Shown in pieces: positions 1 to 8,370 of a DNA stretch of 47,338 nt. The DNA comes from Candidatus Geothermarchaeota archaeon (GTDB lineage Archaea; Thermoproteota; Nitrososphaeria; Geothermarchaeales; JDFR-13), in NCBI GenBank assembly GCA_015523605.1, contig WAKC01000043.1:1-47338 (forward strand). The letters run 5' to 3'. Made by a program: the position numbers and the translations under genes. Each line of letters opens with the position of its first letter. The stretch's first letter is position 1. The notes under the pieces were generated by a model, which saw nothing but the letters and a program-made list of their open reading frames with translations, was not told where the DNA came from and made no database searches.

Positions 1-171
1 CCAATCCATATGAAGGTTTAAATCCAATTACACCGCAGAAGGCTGATGGAATCCTTACTGAGCCTCCAGCATCATTACCAATCGAAATAGGTGAGAAACC
101 CACAGCTACTGAGACGGCGGAGCCCCCGCTAGAACCACCTGGGGTCCGGGATAAGTCCCAAGGATTCCATC
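1..171 (-). CDS. Amidase N-terminal fragment, inverted relative to the rest of its gene
   Basis: Read on the minus strand this segment is open throughout and encodes an uninterrupted amidase-signature region. It runs from [19 protein letters not shown] through [18 protein letters not shown] to FKPSYGL. The glycine/serine-rich stretch carries the serines of the Ser-cisSer-Lys triad of the GatA/amidase family. It should sit directly upstream of the plus-strand fragment that starts near 158, but it lies in the opposite orientation, and the [13 protein letters not shown] codons occur in both copies. The family assignment is secure. The arrangement is most simply an amplification or assembly inversion at a contig end. 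Confidence 0.85.
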
Positions 172-215
172 TGCCTTCTGCGGTGTAATTGGATTTAAAC
201 CTTCATATGGATTGG
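1..215. repeat. 56-bp inverted repeat at window start (arms 1-56 and 160-215)
   Basis: Bases 1-56 are the reverse complement of 160-215 with one mismatch (44 against 172). The arms enclose 57-159. Both arms encode the same amidase residues in opposite directions. The inner 12 bp (aaggattccatc and its complement) probably already existed in the native gene as a short imperfect inverted repeat, which would supply the microhomology for a template switch or an assembler fold-back. Confidence 0.9.
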
Positions 216-1030
216 TCCCAGCATATCCAAAGCCTGGGTATTTCCAAGGTTTATATGTCGATGGGCCTATAGCGAGGTCCATACTTGATATAGCATTGAT
301 TATGGATGTTATCGCAGGTCCAGATATGAGGGATAAAGATAGCTTAGGAATATCTAAACCAGGTTTTGTTGAAGGTATTCATGAGGATATTGAGAAGGTT
401 AGGATTGGCTATTCAACCGACTTAGGGTATTCAGAAGTCTCACCTGAAGTAGAGGAGAAGGTTCGAGATGCTGTATATAGGTTTGAAGAGTTGGGGTTTG
501 AGGTTGAGGAGGTTAAAACAAACTTGTTTGATATTGGAAGATATCTAACTATTAAAACGGCTGTCGAGTTCTATCATTTCATTAGAGCGAAGCTTGAAGA
601 GTGGAGGGAGGTCGCATTCAAACCATACCTAAAACTTATTGAATTGGCTATGAAAACCTCCTTACAGGATTATCTAGATGTTGAAAGTAGGTCGGAGGAG
701 CTCTGGAGAAGGATAATGAAGATATTTAAAGAATATGACTTCCTCGTTACACCCACAACCGCCGTTACAGCCTTTAAACATGAGGATGGGTTAGGCCCTA
801 GAGAGATTAACGGTAGAAAGGTTGGGCCTCTAGGCTGGATGCCCTTTACCTATCCCTTCAACTTCACCGGTCAACCAGCCATCTCAATACCTGTAGGTAT
901 GGATAGGGAGGGTCTTCCAATAGGTATGCAGGTTGTGGGTGAGCCATATAGAGACCTGGATGTCCTCCGGCTTGCATATGCGTATGAGAAGAATTTTATA
1001 GGACGTCTCCCCCGCCCACCTAATACATAG
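158..1030 (+). CDS. Amidase (GatA/amidase-signature family), C-terminal part, 5' end disrupted
   Basis: This is the C-terminal two thirds of an amidase-signature hydrolase, which cleaves amide bonds with a Ser-Ser-Lys triad. The tracked ORF begins at a TTG at 212, but the frame is open from 155 and encodes [18 protein letters not shown] upstream of it. The true gene therefore extends further 5', and 212 is not its start. Downstream are the family blocks [17 protein letters not shown] and [15 protein letters not shown], then a C-terminal [10 protein letters not shown]. The missing N-terminal part lies inverted at 1-171. Without it, GatA of the tRNA amidotransferase cannot be told from a stand-alone amidase; no gatB or gatC is visible here. 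Confidence 0.85.
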   Translation, partial: PRIPSAFCGVIGFKPSYGLVPAYPKPGYFQGLYVDGPIARSILDIALIMDVIAGPDMRDKDSLGISKPGFVEGIHEDIEKVRIGYSTDLGYSEVSPEVEEKVRDAVYRFEELGFEVEEVKTNLFDIGRYLTIKTAVEFYHFIRAKLEEWREVAFKPYLKLIELAMKTSLQDYLDVESRSEELWRRIMKIFKEYDFLVTPTTAVTAFKHEDGLGPREINGRKVGPLGWMPFTYPFNFTGQPAISIPVGMDREGLPIGMQVVGEPYRDLDVLRLAYAYEKNFIGRLPRPPNT

Positions 1031-1036
1031 TGATAA

Positions 1037-1687
1037 TTATTCTACTACCCTTCCTAGTCTCCTGGCTAATATTAGGAGCATAGCTATAACGATGAGGTCT
1101 ATTAGGTATACAGGAGTTATCTGACCGAATAACAGACCCATTCCAAGTATATTCTCTTTATATAGCCACCAGAATAGTAGGTCGAGAGTAATGACGATTA
1201 AGCCTGTTATAAGTGCTATAATTGTTAGCCAGAATACACATGAAAGCTTTAGATTGAGCCCTCCATATATAACTTCTAATGCTAGGATGATGGCTATAGG
1301 TATTAGGAGAGTCAGTTTCCAGGTATATTCATTTAAGAAGGATATCCCTGTGAATTGGTTTAGCCTTACAACTACCGAGCTGAGTGTCAATAAGAATCCG
1401 TTGAATGTAAGGTAGAAGCCTATCACCTTCCATATCCCATCTGATCTAAATACTAGGATCCCACCTAGGAGGGATAGTATAGCTGTTGATAATGGGCCTA
1501 TACCCATCAACAGCACATCAGCTCTACTTGATATCCAGGTATTGAGGCTCATTATGATTTTTATGCCTAAGATGTTAGCTGTGACTAGATGTGCATATTC
1601 ATGTATCCTCCAAATAACAAGTAGTATAGAGGAGAATAGGAAGATGCTAGTTAGATTTTCTCTAACTATCTTTATGAAAGTCATCAT
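1037..1687 (-). CDS. Multipass membrane protein with HExxH motif (putative membrane zinc metalloprotease)
   Basis: This is a 216-residue hydrophobic protein with about six membrane segments. An HEYAH sequence sits near residue 29, inside or at the edge of the first helix. HExxH in a membrane helix is the zinc-binding signature of intramembrane metalloproteases such as site-2 proteases and related M50-like families. I see no clear distal aspartate motif (NPDG-like), so the family link is tentative. The start ATG at 1687 overlaps the stop of the upstream peroxiredoxin gene (ATGATGA), so the two are translationally coupled. It could instead be an inactive relative or an unrelated integral protein. 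Confidence 0.5.
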   Translation of the reverse strand: MMTFIKIVRENLTSIFLFSSILLVIWRIHEYAHLVTANILGIKIIMSLNTWISSRADVLLMGIGPLSTAILSLLGGILVFRSDGIWKVIGFYLTFNGFLLTLSSVVVRLNQFTGISFLNEYTWKLTLLIPIAIILALEVIYGGLNLKLSCVFWLTIIALITGLIVITLDLLFWWLYKENILGMGLLFGQITPVYLIDLIVIAMLLILARRLGRVVE

Positions 1688-2139
1688 CCATCCTCAATCC
1701 CTTTAAGGGCTTCTAAGGCCTTCTTTACATGGGTTTTAGGTCTGAACTGAGATTTAAATATATATCTAATAACCCCATTCCTATCGATTATGAATGTGAC
1801 TCTATCTATGAGTAGTCCAAACTTCCTATCTACACCATATGCCTTCATAACCTCACCTTTTAAATCGCTTAGCAATATAAATGGGAGGTTATTCCTCTCC
1901 TTGAAGATTCTATGCCTCTCCGGTGGGTCCATATTTATACCGATTACTACAGCATCATATTTTAAAAGTTCGCTATATGCGTCTCTAAATGCGCATGCCT
2001 CTCTTGTGCATCCTGGGCTCATATCCTTTGGATAGAAGAAGAGTATCACATTTTTACCTCTGAAGTCTGATAATCTTACTGGTTCTCCCTTCTCATTTGG
2101 GAGTGTAAATTCTGGTGCCTTATCCCCTATGTTTAACAT
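1684..2139 (-). CDS. bcp: Thiol peroxidase, PrxQ/BCP-type peroxiredoxin
   Basis: A 151-residue cytosolic peroxiredoxin that reduces hydroperoxides through a reactive cysteine. The motif [16 protein letters not shown] places the peroxidatic Cys at residue 44 and a second Cys at 49, the five-residue spacing of two-Cys PrxQ/BCP enzymes. The usual Thr before the PGC is replaced by Ser (SPGC). Full family length; the ATG at 2139 is the natural start. It is the first gene of a two-gene operon, with the membrane HExxH gene starting inside its stop codon. The electron donor cannot be inferred from the window. Confidence 0.93.
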   Translation of the reverse strand: MLNIGDKAPEFTLPNEKGEPVRLSDFRGKNVILFFYPKDMSPGCTREACAFRDAYSELLKYDAVVIGINMDPPERHRIFKERNNLPFILLSDLKGEVMKAYGVDRKFGLLIDRVTFIIDRNGVIRYIFKSQFRPKTHVKKALEALKGIEDG

Positions 2140-2218
2140 TATAATATTTTATGTATGTATGGGGTTTAATCGTTGTATATAGGTTTGTAGTCTCCCTGGA
2201 AATATTATATAGTCTTTA

Positions 2219-3466
2219 TTATCGCCATACCTTCCTCAGAAGATTCAGTATATTTTCCCCGATTACCTTTCTAATCTCTTCATCGGAATATCCGTTCTTG
2301 ACTAGCCATCTCACTATGTTCTTAAATTGACTAGGGTTTTCTAGTCCATCGACATATTCTACCTCCTCATAATCTGGTAGTTCCTTCTTGGAGATTATCC
2401 TATCGATGGACAGGAGTCTCCTGAAATACTTGTGTAGGGCTACATGGTCTCCATATAAAGTATCTGGTCCAAAAGCCACATGGTCTATGCCTACTAAGTC
2501 AGCTATATATTGGAAGTGTTCCATTACCGCCTCTATATCATGTCTCCTCCTATTCAACGTCAATGTTGTGTGAGGAGCAGCCTCTACACCAAATACTCCT
2601 CCCTTCTCGGCCAGTGCATGTATAACCTCATCTGGTTTGAGTCTATTGCTTGGCCATAATGCTCTCGCACCTGCATGTGTAATAGCCATGGGCTTTCCAC
2701 TGGCTTCTATAGCTTCTAAACTTGTTTTATCGCCTACATGTGAAAGGTCTACTAGTATCCCTAGCTCGTTACACCTCTCTATAAATTGGTATCCAAGGTC
2801 TGTCAACCCCCTATCCACCTTATCGGCTATCCCTCCTCCAAGCTCATTCCCTATACTATAGGTTATACCTATGCATCTAACACCTAGTCCATAGAGTATA
2901 TCTAGCTTCATAAGGTCATGTCCTATACCTGTGGGCGCCCCCTCGAGATGTAGAATTAAGCCTATCTTCCCCTCACTATGGGCTCTGTAGATATCCTCCA
3001 CCCTCTCGACTTTAATAACCATGTCCTGCATAGCTAGATCAGCAAGCCTAGTCCCTATCTGGGTAATTATATTCTCCCATGACCATGGGTCGCTACTATG
3101 TATCATCGCTATCCCATCTAGAAGGCCGTCAAAGACTGCATCCAACCCTGAATAGGCGAGACCCTCATAGCCCAAAGCTGTATATCCAGTTCTAATATAA
3201 TCCATAAGGTCATCCATATTCTCGGGAAATACCTCTGGATGGTCATGGAAGGATATTACCACACTCTTTTCTATTATCTCATTAACCCGTTCCTCCTCTG
3301 TCTTACTAAGTCTAAGCTCTCTACTTGGGACTCTATCCAGTTCCCTGGCCAGTCTAAAACGTTTTAATACTGGGAAGCTATCAACAGTTCTATATCCTCT
3401 ATAAACCTTCCTCTTTATGGGAATCACCCTCCTAAAATATATAAAAAAGTTAATTCCATATTTCAC
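2219..3466 (-). CDS. Membrane dipeptidase family (peptidase M19, renal dipeptidase-like)
   Basis: A 415-residue amidohydrolase-fold metallopeptidase that hydrolyses dipeptides at a binuclear zinc site. Visible motifs are the N-terminal SFHDHPEV (first metal ligands), LHLEGA (bridging Glu), DLSHVGD and ITHAGAR (metal His residues), and FGPDTLYGDH near the C terminus. There is no signal peptide, so it is probably cytosolic despite the family name. The first dozen residues from the ATG at 3466 (MKYGINFFIYF) do not look like family sequence, and the promoter lies inside this stretch. A GTG near 3427 is a reasonable alternative start. The next gene is divergent only 14 bp away, so their promoters overlap. 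Confidence 0.9.
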   Translation of the reverse strand: MKYGINFFIYFRRVIPIKRKVYRGYRTVDSFPVLKRFRLARELDRVPSRELRLSKTEEERVNEIIEKSVVISFHDHPEVFPENMDDLMDYIRTGYTALGYEGLAYSGLDAVFDGLLDGIAMIHSSDPWSWENIITQIGTRLADLAMQDMVIKVERVEDIYRAHSEGKIGLILHLEGAPTGIGHDLMKLDILYGLGVRCIGITYSIGNELGGGIADKVDRGLTDLGYQFIERCNELGILVDLSHVGDKTSLEAIEASGKPMAITHAGARALWPSNRLKPDEVIHALAEKGGVFGVEAAPHTTLTLNRRRHDIEAVMEHFQYIADLVGIDHVAFGPDTLYGDHVALHKYFRRLLSIDRIISKKELPDYEEVEYVDGLENPSQFKNIVRWLVKNGYSDEEIRKVIGENILNLLRKVWR

Positions 3467-3480
3467 GGTTATATCTATAT

Positions 3481-3879
3481 ATGGGCTCCATAGCTGCGAA
3501 GATACTGAGTTTCCTCGCTTTTGTAACCATTGCCTTTGGACTCTTCCTATTCAGTAGTTTAACGTCAGGACCTTCAGGTGGAGGGTTGGGTCTCCTGGCT
3601 CTTGTAGCTATATTTGCCATGTTAGCTCTTGGAGCGTGGTTAATAGGTAATATATTTGGCATTCTAGCTATAGTTCTCTCTAGAGGTACTAAAGACGTCT
3701 TTACAGGAGTAATGTTTATATTGATATCTGTTCTACATCTCTTTCCCCTAGGCAATGCTGTTAGAGGGTTTATAGCAAGGCCTATGATCGGGTTTATGGA
3801 GCTACTATTACTAATTATTCTGGTATTGGTTATGGTTATGTATCTAAAAGCTGGTGTCAATAGATTACGGGGGAGTTAG
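3481..3879 (+). CDS. Small four-helix membrane protein, GxKD-family paralogue 1
   Basis: A 132-residue protein with about four membrane segments and no recognised family. The segment GTKDVFTGVMFILISVLH aligns without gaps to the next gene and to the gene at 42383-42814. The shared pattern is Gx[KR]DxxxGxx[FL]I[LI]xx[VL][LI]HxxP, lying between helices 2 and 3. The ATG at 3481 lies about 30 nt after an AT-rich TATA-like block (aaaatatataaaaa, about 3436-3450), so the transcript is probably leaderless. The tandem arrangement with 3968-4366 suggests gene duplication. Function unknown; a regulator or an accessory subunit of a membrane complex are only guesses. Confidence 0.7.
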   Translation: MGSIAAKILSFLAFVTIAFGLFLFSSLTSGPSGGGLGLLALVAIFAMLALGAWLIGNIFGILAIVLSRGTKDVFTGVMFILISVLHLFPLGNAVRGFIARPMIGFMELLLLIILVLVMVMYLKAGVNRLRGS

Positions 3880-3967
3880 ACTAGAGTCGATCTCAATCTC
3901 TAATTCTCTATATTTTATAGCTAATTACAAAACTTTTATTAAGGTCTTGCTATATATCTATATTGAA

Positions 3968-4366
3968 ATGCCTAGTCCGAGGGTGTTAGCCGCTATAGGC
4001 ACGATCCTACTTGTCTTCTCAGGGGTTATACCGAATTTCCTAGTTGGCCTCTACCAATATCTATTCGGATCTATCTCGGTAGGTATTATTAGCTTGATAT
4101 CATTCGCAGGGTTCCTAGTATGGATATCAGGGAATATCATTAATTTCTTTGCATGGCGTGGATTAGCCGGTGGTAAGGATGGATTGGTCGGTTTCCTCTT
4201 TATAATCAGTGCATTGATACATATAAAGCCTTTCATAACCTTCATATACATGTTATTGATTCCGATGCCTTTTGGCATGCCTCCCTTTGAGTTCATATTA
4301 CTTGCCATATATGCGGTTATCGCCGCTGGATACATCAAGGTTGGATATGGTTTGACTAGGATGTAG
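3968..4366 (+). CDS. Small four-helix membrane protein, GxKD-family paralogue 2
   Basis: A 132-residue protein with about four membrane helices. The tracked ORF starts at 3854, but its first 38 codons overlap the previous gene and read as non-membrane sequence. The ATG at 3968 (MPSPRVLAAIG) follows a TATA-like ttttatta about 30 nt upstream and gives a length equal to its paralogue. It shares GGKDGLVGFLFIISALIH with the upstream neighbour and with 42383-42814. Function unknown. It is convergent with the antiporter gene and ends one base before it. Confidence 0.7.
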   Translation: MPSPRVLAAIGTILLVFSGVIPNFLVGLYQYLFGSISVGIISLISFAGFLVWISGNIINFFAWRGLAGGKDGLVGFLFIISALIHIKPFITFIYMLLIPMPFGMPPFEFILLAIYAVIAAGYIKVGYGLTRM

Positions 4367-5593
4367 TTAGTAGAATCTGTCTTGCCAACTCTCTCCCGAC
4401 CATATAACTATGTATTTTACTAGTATTGGACCTATAATTTCGAAGATGAAGGTGGTTGCCAGTATCACGGTGAATACGATAGATGCTACATATGATGCGT
4501 ATTGGCTTATACTGCTGAAATCCGTTATCACTTTTGATGCCAGAGCCAGTGATAGGCCTCCCTGGGATAGGAGTCCAAGACCTACATATCTTCTGATATT
4601 ATAGGATGCTCCGCTTAGGTATCCCCCTATATATGAGCCTACATACTTCCCTATCGACCTCATAATCAGGTATAGAATACCGGTTATCCCTATGAGGGCA
4701 AAGTATTCGAATCTCATGTGAGCCCCCATAGTCACGAAGAATAGGATTAATATTGGTTCTACACCGTATTTCACTACCTGGAATATCTCTTCCTCCTCCG
4801 GGCCTTTTAGGTTTACAGCTATAAACCCTGCTATTATCGCGATCAACACTGTTGAGAAGCCGAATGATTCTGCTACCCCAGTTATCAATATATTTGCTAG
4901 GGCTAGTGTCCATACCATATCGGATTCCTTATGTAGTAGCCCTAGTATCGTATCCAGTATGAATCCGAATATCAAGCCTATTATTAGGGATCCTATTAAA
5001 TGGTATAATGTGCTTGAGAGTATAACTGTAATCTCTGAATATCCCACTAATATACTCTCTACATATGGATATGCCAATGCGAATACTAGGCTCGTGACTA
5101 TATCATATATAGCTACTAGGCTGTAGAGCATTGTAGTTAATTCTCCCTGTGCATTATACTCCCACAGGACTTTAACAGTGGCTGCAGGGGCTGTTGATAT
5201 CGCTATTGTCGATAGTAATAGGCTGATCGCTAGGTCCCCTGTAAATAGATATATTGAAGTGCCTACGAGGACCGTTACAAATAGTGTGTGGGTAGCCGTT
5301 ATATAGGCTATATCCCTTACTAAATATCTGAGCCTATCGATTCTAAGCTCAACCCCTATTCCGAAGCCTATAAATGATAGTGCCAAATCTACGAAGGGGG
5401 TTAAAAAATTTATGTCTCTATTCCCTATGAACCCGGTGACCGCTTCCCCCAGGATTACACCTACAAGCATATAACCGATTATCCCGGGGATTCCATAGGA
5501 CATAAATATTCGGCCGCCTATATAGCCTAGTATTATTGCTACTCCCAGCACCAGCATTAGGTGCTGTTCATATACGAATGTGTCAAGAACCAT
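4367..5593 (-). CDS. Monovalent cation:proton antiporter, CPA2 (KefB/NapA-like) type
   Basis: A 408-residue integral membrane protein with about 12 helices that would exchange Na+ or K+ for protons. The N-terminal GYIGGRIFMSYGIPGIIGYMLVG is typical of the CPA2 superfamily. A conserved mid-protein block includes STAPAATVKVLWEY, and a later block reads GLLSQGGLSLALASK. There is no C-terminal TrkA-N/C regulatory domain, so it is a core transporter only. I prefer the ATG at 5593 over the tracked 5602 because a TATA element (ctttataaacc on the minus strand, 5612-5622) lies about 25 nt upstream, the spacing of a leaderless transcript. The ion cannot be read from sequence alone. Confidence 0.85.
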   Translation of the reverse strand: MVLDTFVYEQHLMLVLGVAIILGYIGGRIFMSYGIPGIIGYMLVGVILGEAVTGFIGNRDINFLTPFVDLALSFIGFGIGVELRIDRLRYLVRDIAYITATHTLFVTVLVGTSIYLFTGDLAISLLLSTIAISTAPAATVKVLWEYNAQGELTTMLYSLVAIYDIVTSLVFALAYPYVESILVGYSEITVILSSTLYHLIGSLIIGLIFGFILDTILGLLHKESDMVWTLALANILITGVAESFGFSTVLIAIIAGFIAVNLKGPEEEEIFQVVKYGVEPILILFFVTMGAHMRFEYFALIGITGILYLIMRSIGKYVGSYIGGYLSGASYNIRRYVGLGLLSQGGLSLALASKVITDFSSISQYASYVASIVFTVILATTFIFEIIGPILVKYIVIWSGESWQDRFY

Positions 5594-5670
5594 GTTATAC
5601 ACCGGATATCTTGGTTTATAAAGGAAATTCTTTTGATGAAATAAATAATGAGGTATTATATATCATACAT

Positions 5671-6366
5671 CTAGTCTTTCAACAGTTTCTCAGCCGTGTA
5701 TCTAACCTTTCCTGGAACATCTGATATAATCATTGAGATGCCCTCCCTTACAAGCCTCTCAATACTCGAAATATCGTTTACAGTCCATACAGCTATATCG
5801 AGACCCAGTCTCTCAAGCTCTTTTATGTATCCATTATCCAATACTCTATAGTCGATTGATACCCCATCTATATCGAGATCTGATAGGTAATTTTCAGGAT
5901 TATACAGTCTTTCCATCAGTGTTACAAATCTCTTAATATCCCTTATATCTAGCCTCTGAATTGTCAGGTGGTTCTTTGATGTTATGTAGAGTTTTAATTC
6001 ATCTTTATAGGTGTCAATAGTGTTTCTGAGCTCTCCATCTTGTGATGGGTCTTTAATATCGAGGAGTATCCCCTTTATACTCCCATATAGATATGTTGTC
6101 ATTATATCGAGGAAGTTTTCTAAGGGTATGTATCCCTTTATATATAGGGTTGTGTATAATCTAGAGAGCCAACGGGATTTATTGTTTGACGTGGTTATCC
6201 TCCATACTTCATCGGGTGGGTGTCTTACGATATGCCTCCCAATAAGTTCATCGTATTGAACATCTACCTCGATATATTCCACCCCATCCAGAATGTATCT
6301 AACAAGTTTTCTCAACGAGTTTGCCCTATGACCGACTATAACCAGTCTACTCAATTCCCTCCCCAT
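5671..6366 (-). CDS. Glycerophosphodiester phosphodiesterase-like protein (GDPD family), divergent
   Basis: A 231-residue TIM-barrel phosphodiesterase relative. Motifs are VGHRANS near the N terminus (catalytic His), YIEVDVQYDE (metal Glu/Asp), GILLDIK mid-protein (metal Glu replaced by Asp), and IAVWTVND followed by MIISDVPG at the C terminus. The usual ENT after GHRG and the HD of the second catalytic His are altered here (HRANSLRK, VRHPPDE), so activity or substrate may differ. The tracked start at 6546 runs into the divergent S9 peptidase gene. The ATG at 6366 (MGRELSRLVIVGHRA) starts just before the barrel, as expected. Confidence 0.75.
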   Translation of the reverse strand: MGRELSRLVIVGHRANSLRKLVRYILDGVEYIEVDVQYDELIGRHIVRHPPDEVWRITTSNNKSRWLSRLYTTLYIKGYIPLENFLDIMTTYLYGSIKGILLDIKDPSQDGELRNTIDTYKDELKLYITSKNHLTIQRLDIRDIKRFVTLMERLYNPENYLSDLDIDGVSIDYRVLDNGYIKELERLGLDIAVWTVNDISSIERLVREGISMIISDVPGKVRYTAEKLLKD

Positions 6367-6411
6367 TCCAGCAATTAAAAAAATATTTTTTGGTTGTGTA
6401 TATAATATCTC

Positions 6412-6424
6412 AGGTTTATATCCT
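6412..6424 (+). promoter_or_regulatory. TATA box of the S9 peptidase gene
   Basis: The sequence aggtttatatcc is centred about 31 nt before the ATG at 6449. That fits an archaeal promoter producing a very short or absent leader. No Shine-Dalgarno sequence lies directly upstream of the ATG. Confidence 0.55.
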
Positions 6425-6448
6425 ATTTCATAACTTGTATATATTGTT

Positions 6449-8332
6449 ATGAAGAGGTCTTTGACTGTAGAGGATATCCTACGTCTTATCCGTATAGGTG
6501 ATATCCAGATCTCTTCAGAGGGTGATATTGCATATACTACCTCCATCCCAGATCTCGATAAAAATAGGTATGTAGGTGAGATTAGGGTTGTATGGAGAGA
6601 TGGTACGGAGGCCTACTACTATGGTAGGGATGACTCTACACCTAGATGGAGTCCAGACTCTAATAGGCTTGCCTTTATAAGTAGGAGGCTTGCCGATGAG
6701 AAGGATAAAGGTGCTGGTATATATGTGGTTGGTAAGGGTGGAGAGCCTAGGCGTGTAGCCTGGTTTAAACATGGTGTTTCCGCTATTAAATGGCTTGATA
6801 ATAGATATATAATTGCATTGGCTACAGAGCCTGTGAAGGGTTTTGATGAGGATGGGGATTATGTGGAGACTGACGAGGCTCCACTATGGTTTGATAGGGA
6901 GGGTTTTGTAGCTGGTCTTAGGGAGCAGCTCTATAGGGTTGATGTGGATTCTGGACATGTAGTTAGACTTACGAGTGAGAAGTATGGGGTATATTCGTAT
7001 GAACTTTTGGATGGAGGGGTATACTATACAACTTTGGAGGATTGGCGTAACCCGGTCTATAACATACTTAAACTTCTTAGGTTTGGTGAGGAGGAGCCTA
7101 GAGAGATACTCTCGAGGATGCATATAACGGGTTTGAGGGCTATAGATGGGAGGCTATATTTCCTAGGTAATAGGCAGGAGATAGGTATATCAAGTCATAA
7201 CCGGCTCTACATGCTATATAGAAATACTGCTGAATGCCTTACATGCGGATTGTTAGACCGGGATATCTACCGGGTTGAGGGTCCCTATAAAGGCTCTCCC
7301 GTCATATTATATCCAGATAGGGGTAGGGCCGTACTAGCTCTGTATAAGTCGGGGGAGATTGTAAAGCTATTGGATGAGGATGTATATGTCTATAGTTTTG
7401 ACGTAGGTAGGGATATGATTGTATATTCTGCCTCCTACCCAGATAAGCCTGTCGAGCTCTACGTCTATAGGGAAGAGAATGTTAGCCAGCTTACACATCT
7501 AAATGACTGGCTAACGGAGGAGGTCCGCCTCTCTAGGCCGAGGCATATTAAGATTGTGAGTGAAGGTGAAGAGATTGATGGATGGGTTCTAGAGCCTGCT
7601 GAGAAGCGGGATAAGTATCCTCTTATACTCTATGTACATGGTGGTCCAAAGGGTATGTATGGATATAGCTTCCATCCTGAGATGCAGCTTATGGCTGGCA
7701 AAGGGTTCTTAGTGGTGTACTGTAACCCACATGGTAGCCAGGGATATAGTGAGGAATTCGCTGATGTCAGGGGACGGTATGGTGAGATAGATTATAGACA
7801 GATTATGGATTTTGTTGAGAAGGTGTGTGAACTCTATCCTGTGGATACTGATAAGACGGCTGTCACGGGGATTAGCTATGGAGGGTATATGACTAATTGG
7901 ATAGTGACTCAGACAGACTTTTTCAAGGCTGCTGTTAGTGAGAATGGTATAGCCGATTGGATAGCCGATTTCTGGGCCTCCGACATTGGATATTGGTTCG
8001 ATCCTGACCAGATCGGTGGGACTCCAATAGATAATCTAGAGGAGTATGTGAGGAAGAGCCCCGCCTTCCACGTATCTAAGGTAAAGACTCCAGTGTTATT
8101 GATACATAGTATGCATGACTATAGATGCTTTATTGATCAGAGTCTCGCCATGCATATAGCTCTTAAGATGATGAAGAAAGAGTCTAAACTTGTGGTCTTT
8201 AAGAAGGGGAGCCATGGACATAGCGTATTGGCGGAGCCTAGGCATAGGAGGAAGCGGTATGAACTAAAGCTTAGATGGCTTGGTGAGAAGCTTGGTCTGA
8301 AGCTCTTGGAGGATGGGGAGGATAAGGGTTAA
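6449..8332 (+). CDS. S9 family serine peptidase (acylaminoacyl-peptidase/prolyl oligopeptidase-like)
   Basis: A 627-residue peptidase with an N-terminal beta-propeller (residues about 1-360) and a C-terminal alpha/beta-hydrolase domain. The oxyanion segment LILYVHGGPKG is followed by the nucleophile elbow GISYGGY (Ser476), Asp557 in SMHDYRC and His589 in GSHGHS, completing the triad. It would release N-acylated residues or cleave short peptides in the cytosol; there is no signal peptide. Length and layout match archaeal S9C enzymes. It is monocistronic, divergent from the GDPD-like gene. Confidence 0.93.
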   Translation: MKRSLTVEDILRLIRIGDIQISSEGDIAYTTSIPDLDKNRYVGEIRVVWRDGTEAYYYGRDDSTPRWSPDSNRLAFISRRLADEKDKGAGIYVVGKGGEPRRVAWFKHGVSAIKWLDNRYIIALATEPVKGFDEDGDYVETDEAPLWFDREGFVAGLREQLYRVDVDSGHVVRLTSEKYGVYSYELLDGGVYYTTLEDWRNPVYNILKLLRFGEEEPREILSRMHITGLRAIDGRLYFLGNRQEIGISSHNRLYMLYRNTAECLTCGLLDRDIYRVEGPYKGSPVILYPDRGRAVLALYKSGEIVKLLDEDVYVYSFDVGRDMIVYSASYPDKPVELYVYREENVSQLTHLNDWLTEEVRLSRPRHIKIVSEGEEIDGWVLEPAEKRDKYPLILYVHGGPKGMYGYSFHPEMQLMAGKGFLVVYCNPHGSQGYSEEFADVRGRYGEIDYRQIMDFVEKVCELYPVDTDKTAVTGISYGGYMTNWIVTQTDFFKAAVSENGIADWIADFWASDIGYWFDPDQIGGTPIDNLEEYVRKSPAFHVSKVKTPVLLIHSMHDYRCFIDQSLAMHIALKMMKKESKLVVFKKGSHGHSVLAEPRHRRKRYELKLRWLGEKLGLKLLEDGEDKG

Positions 8333-8370
8333 ACTGGTAGACCGATTTTTATATCTATATAGTCCATTGA

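Noticed and set aside
3450-3860. Minus-strand 136-residue ORF
   Set aside because: Shadow of the membrane gene at 3481; the composition is antisense-like (rich in Arg, Asn, Ile, Pro) and it has no promoter.
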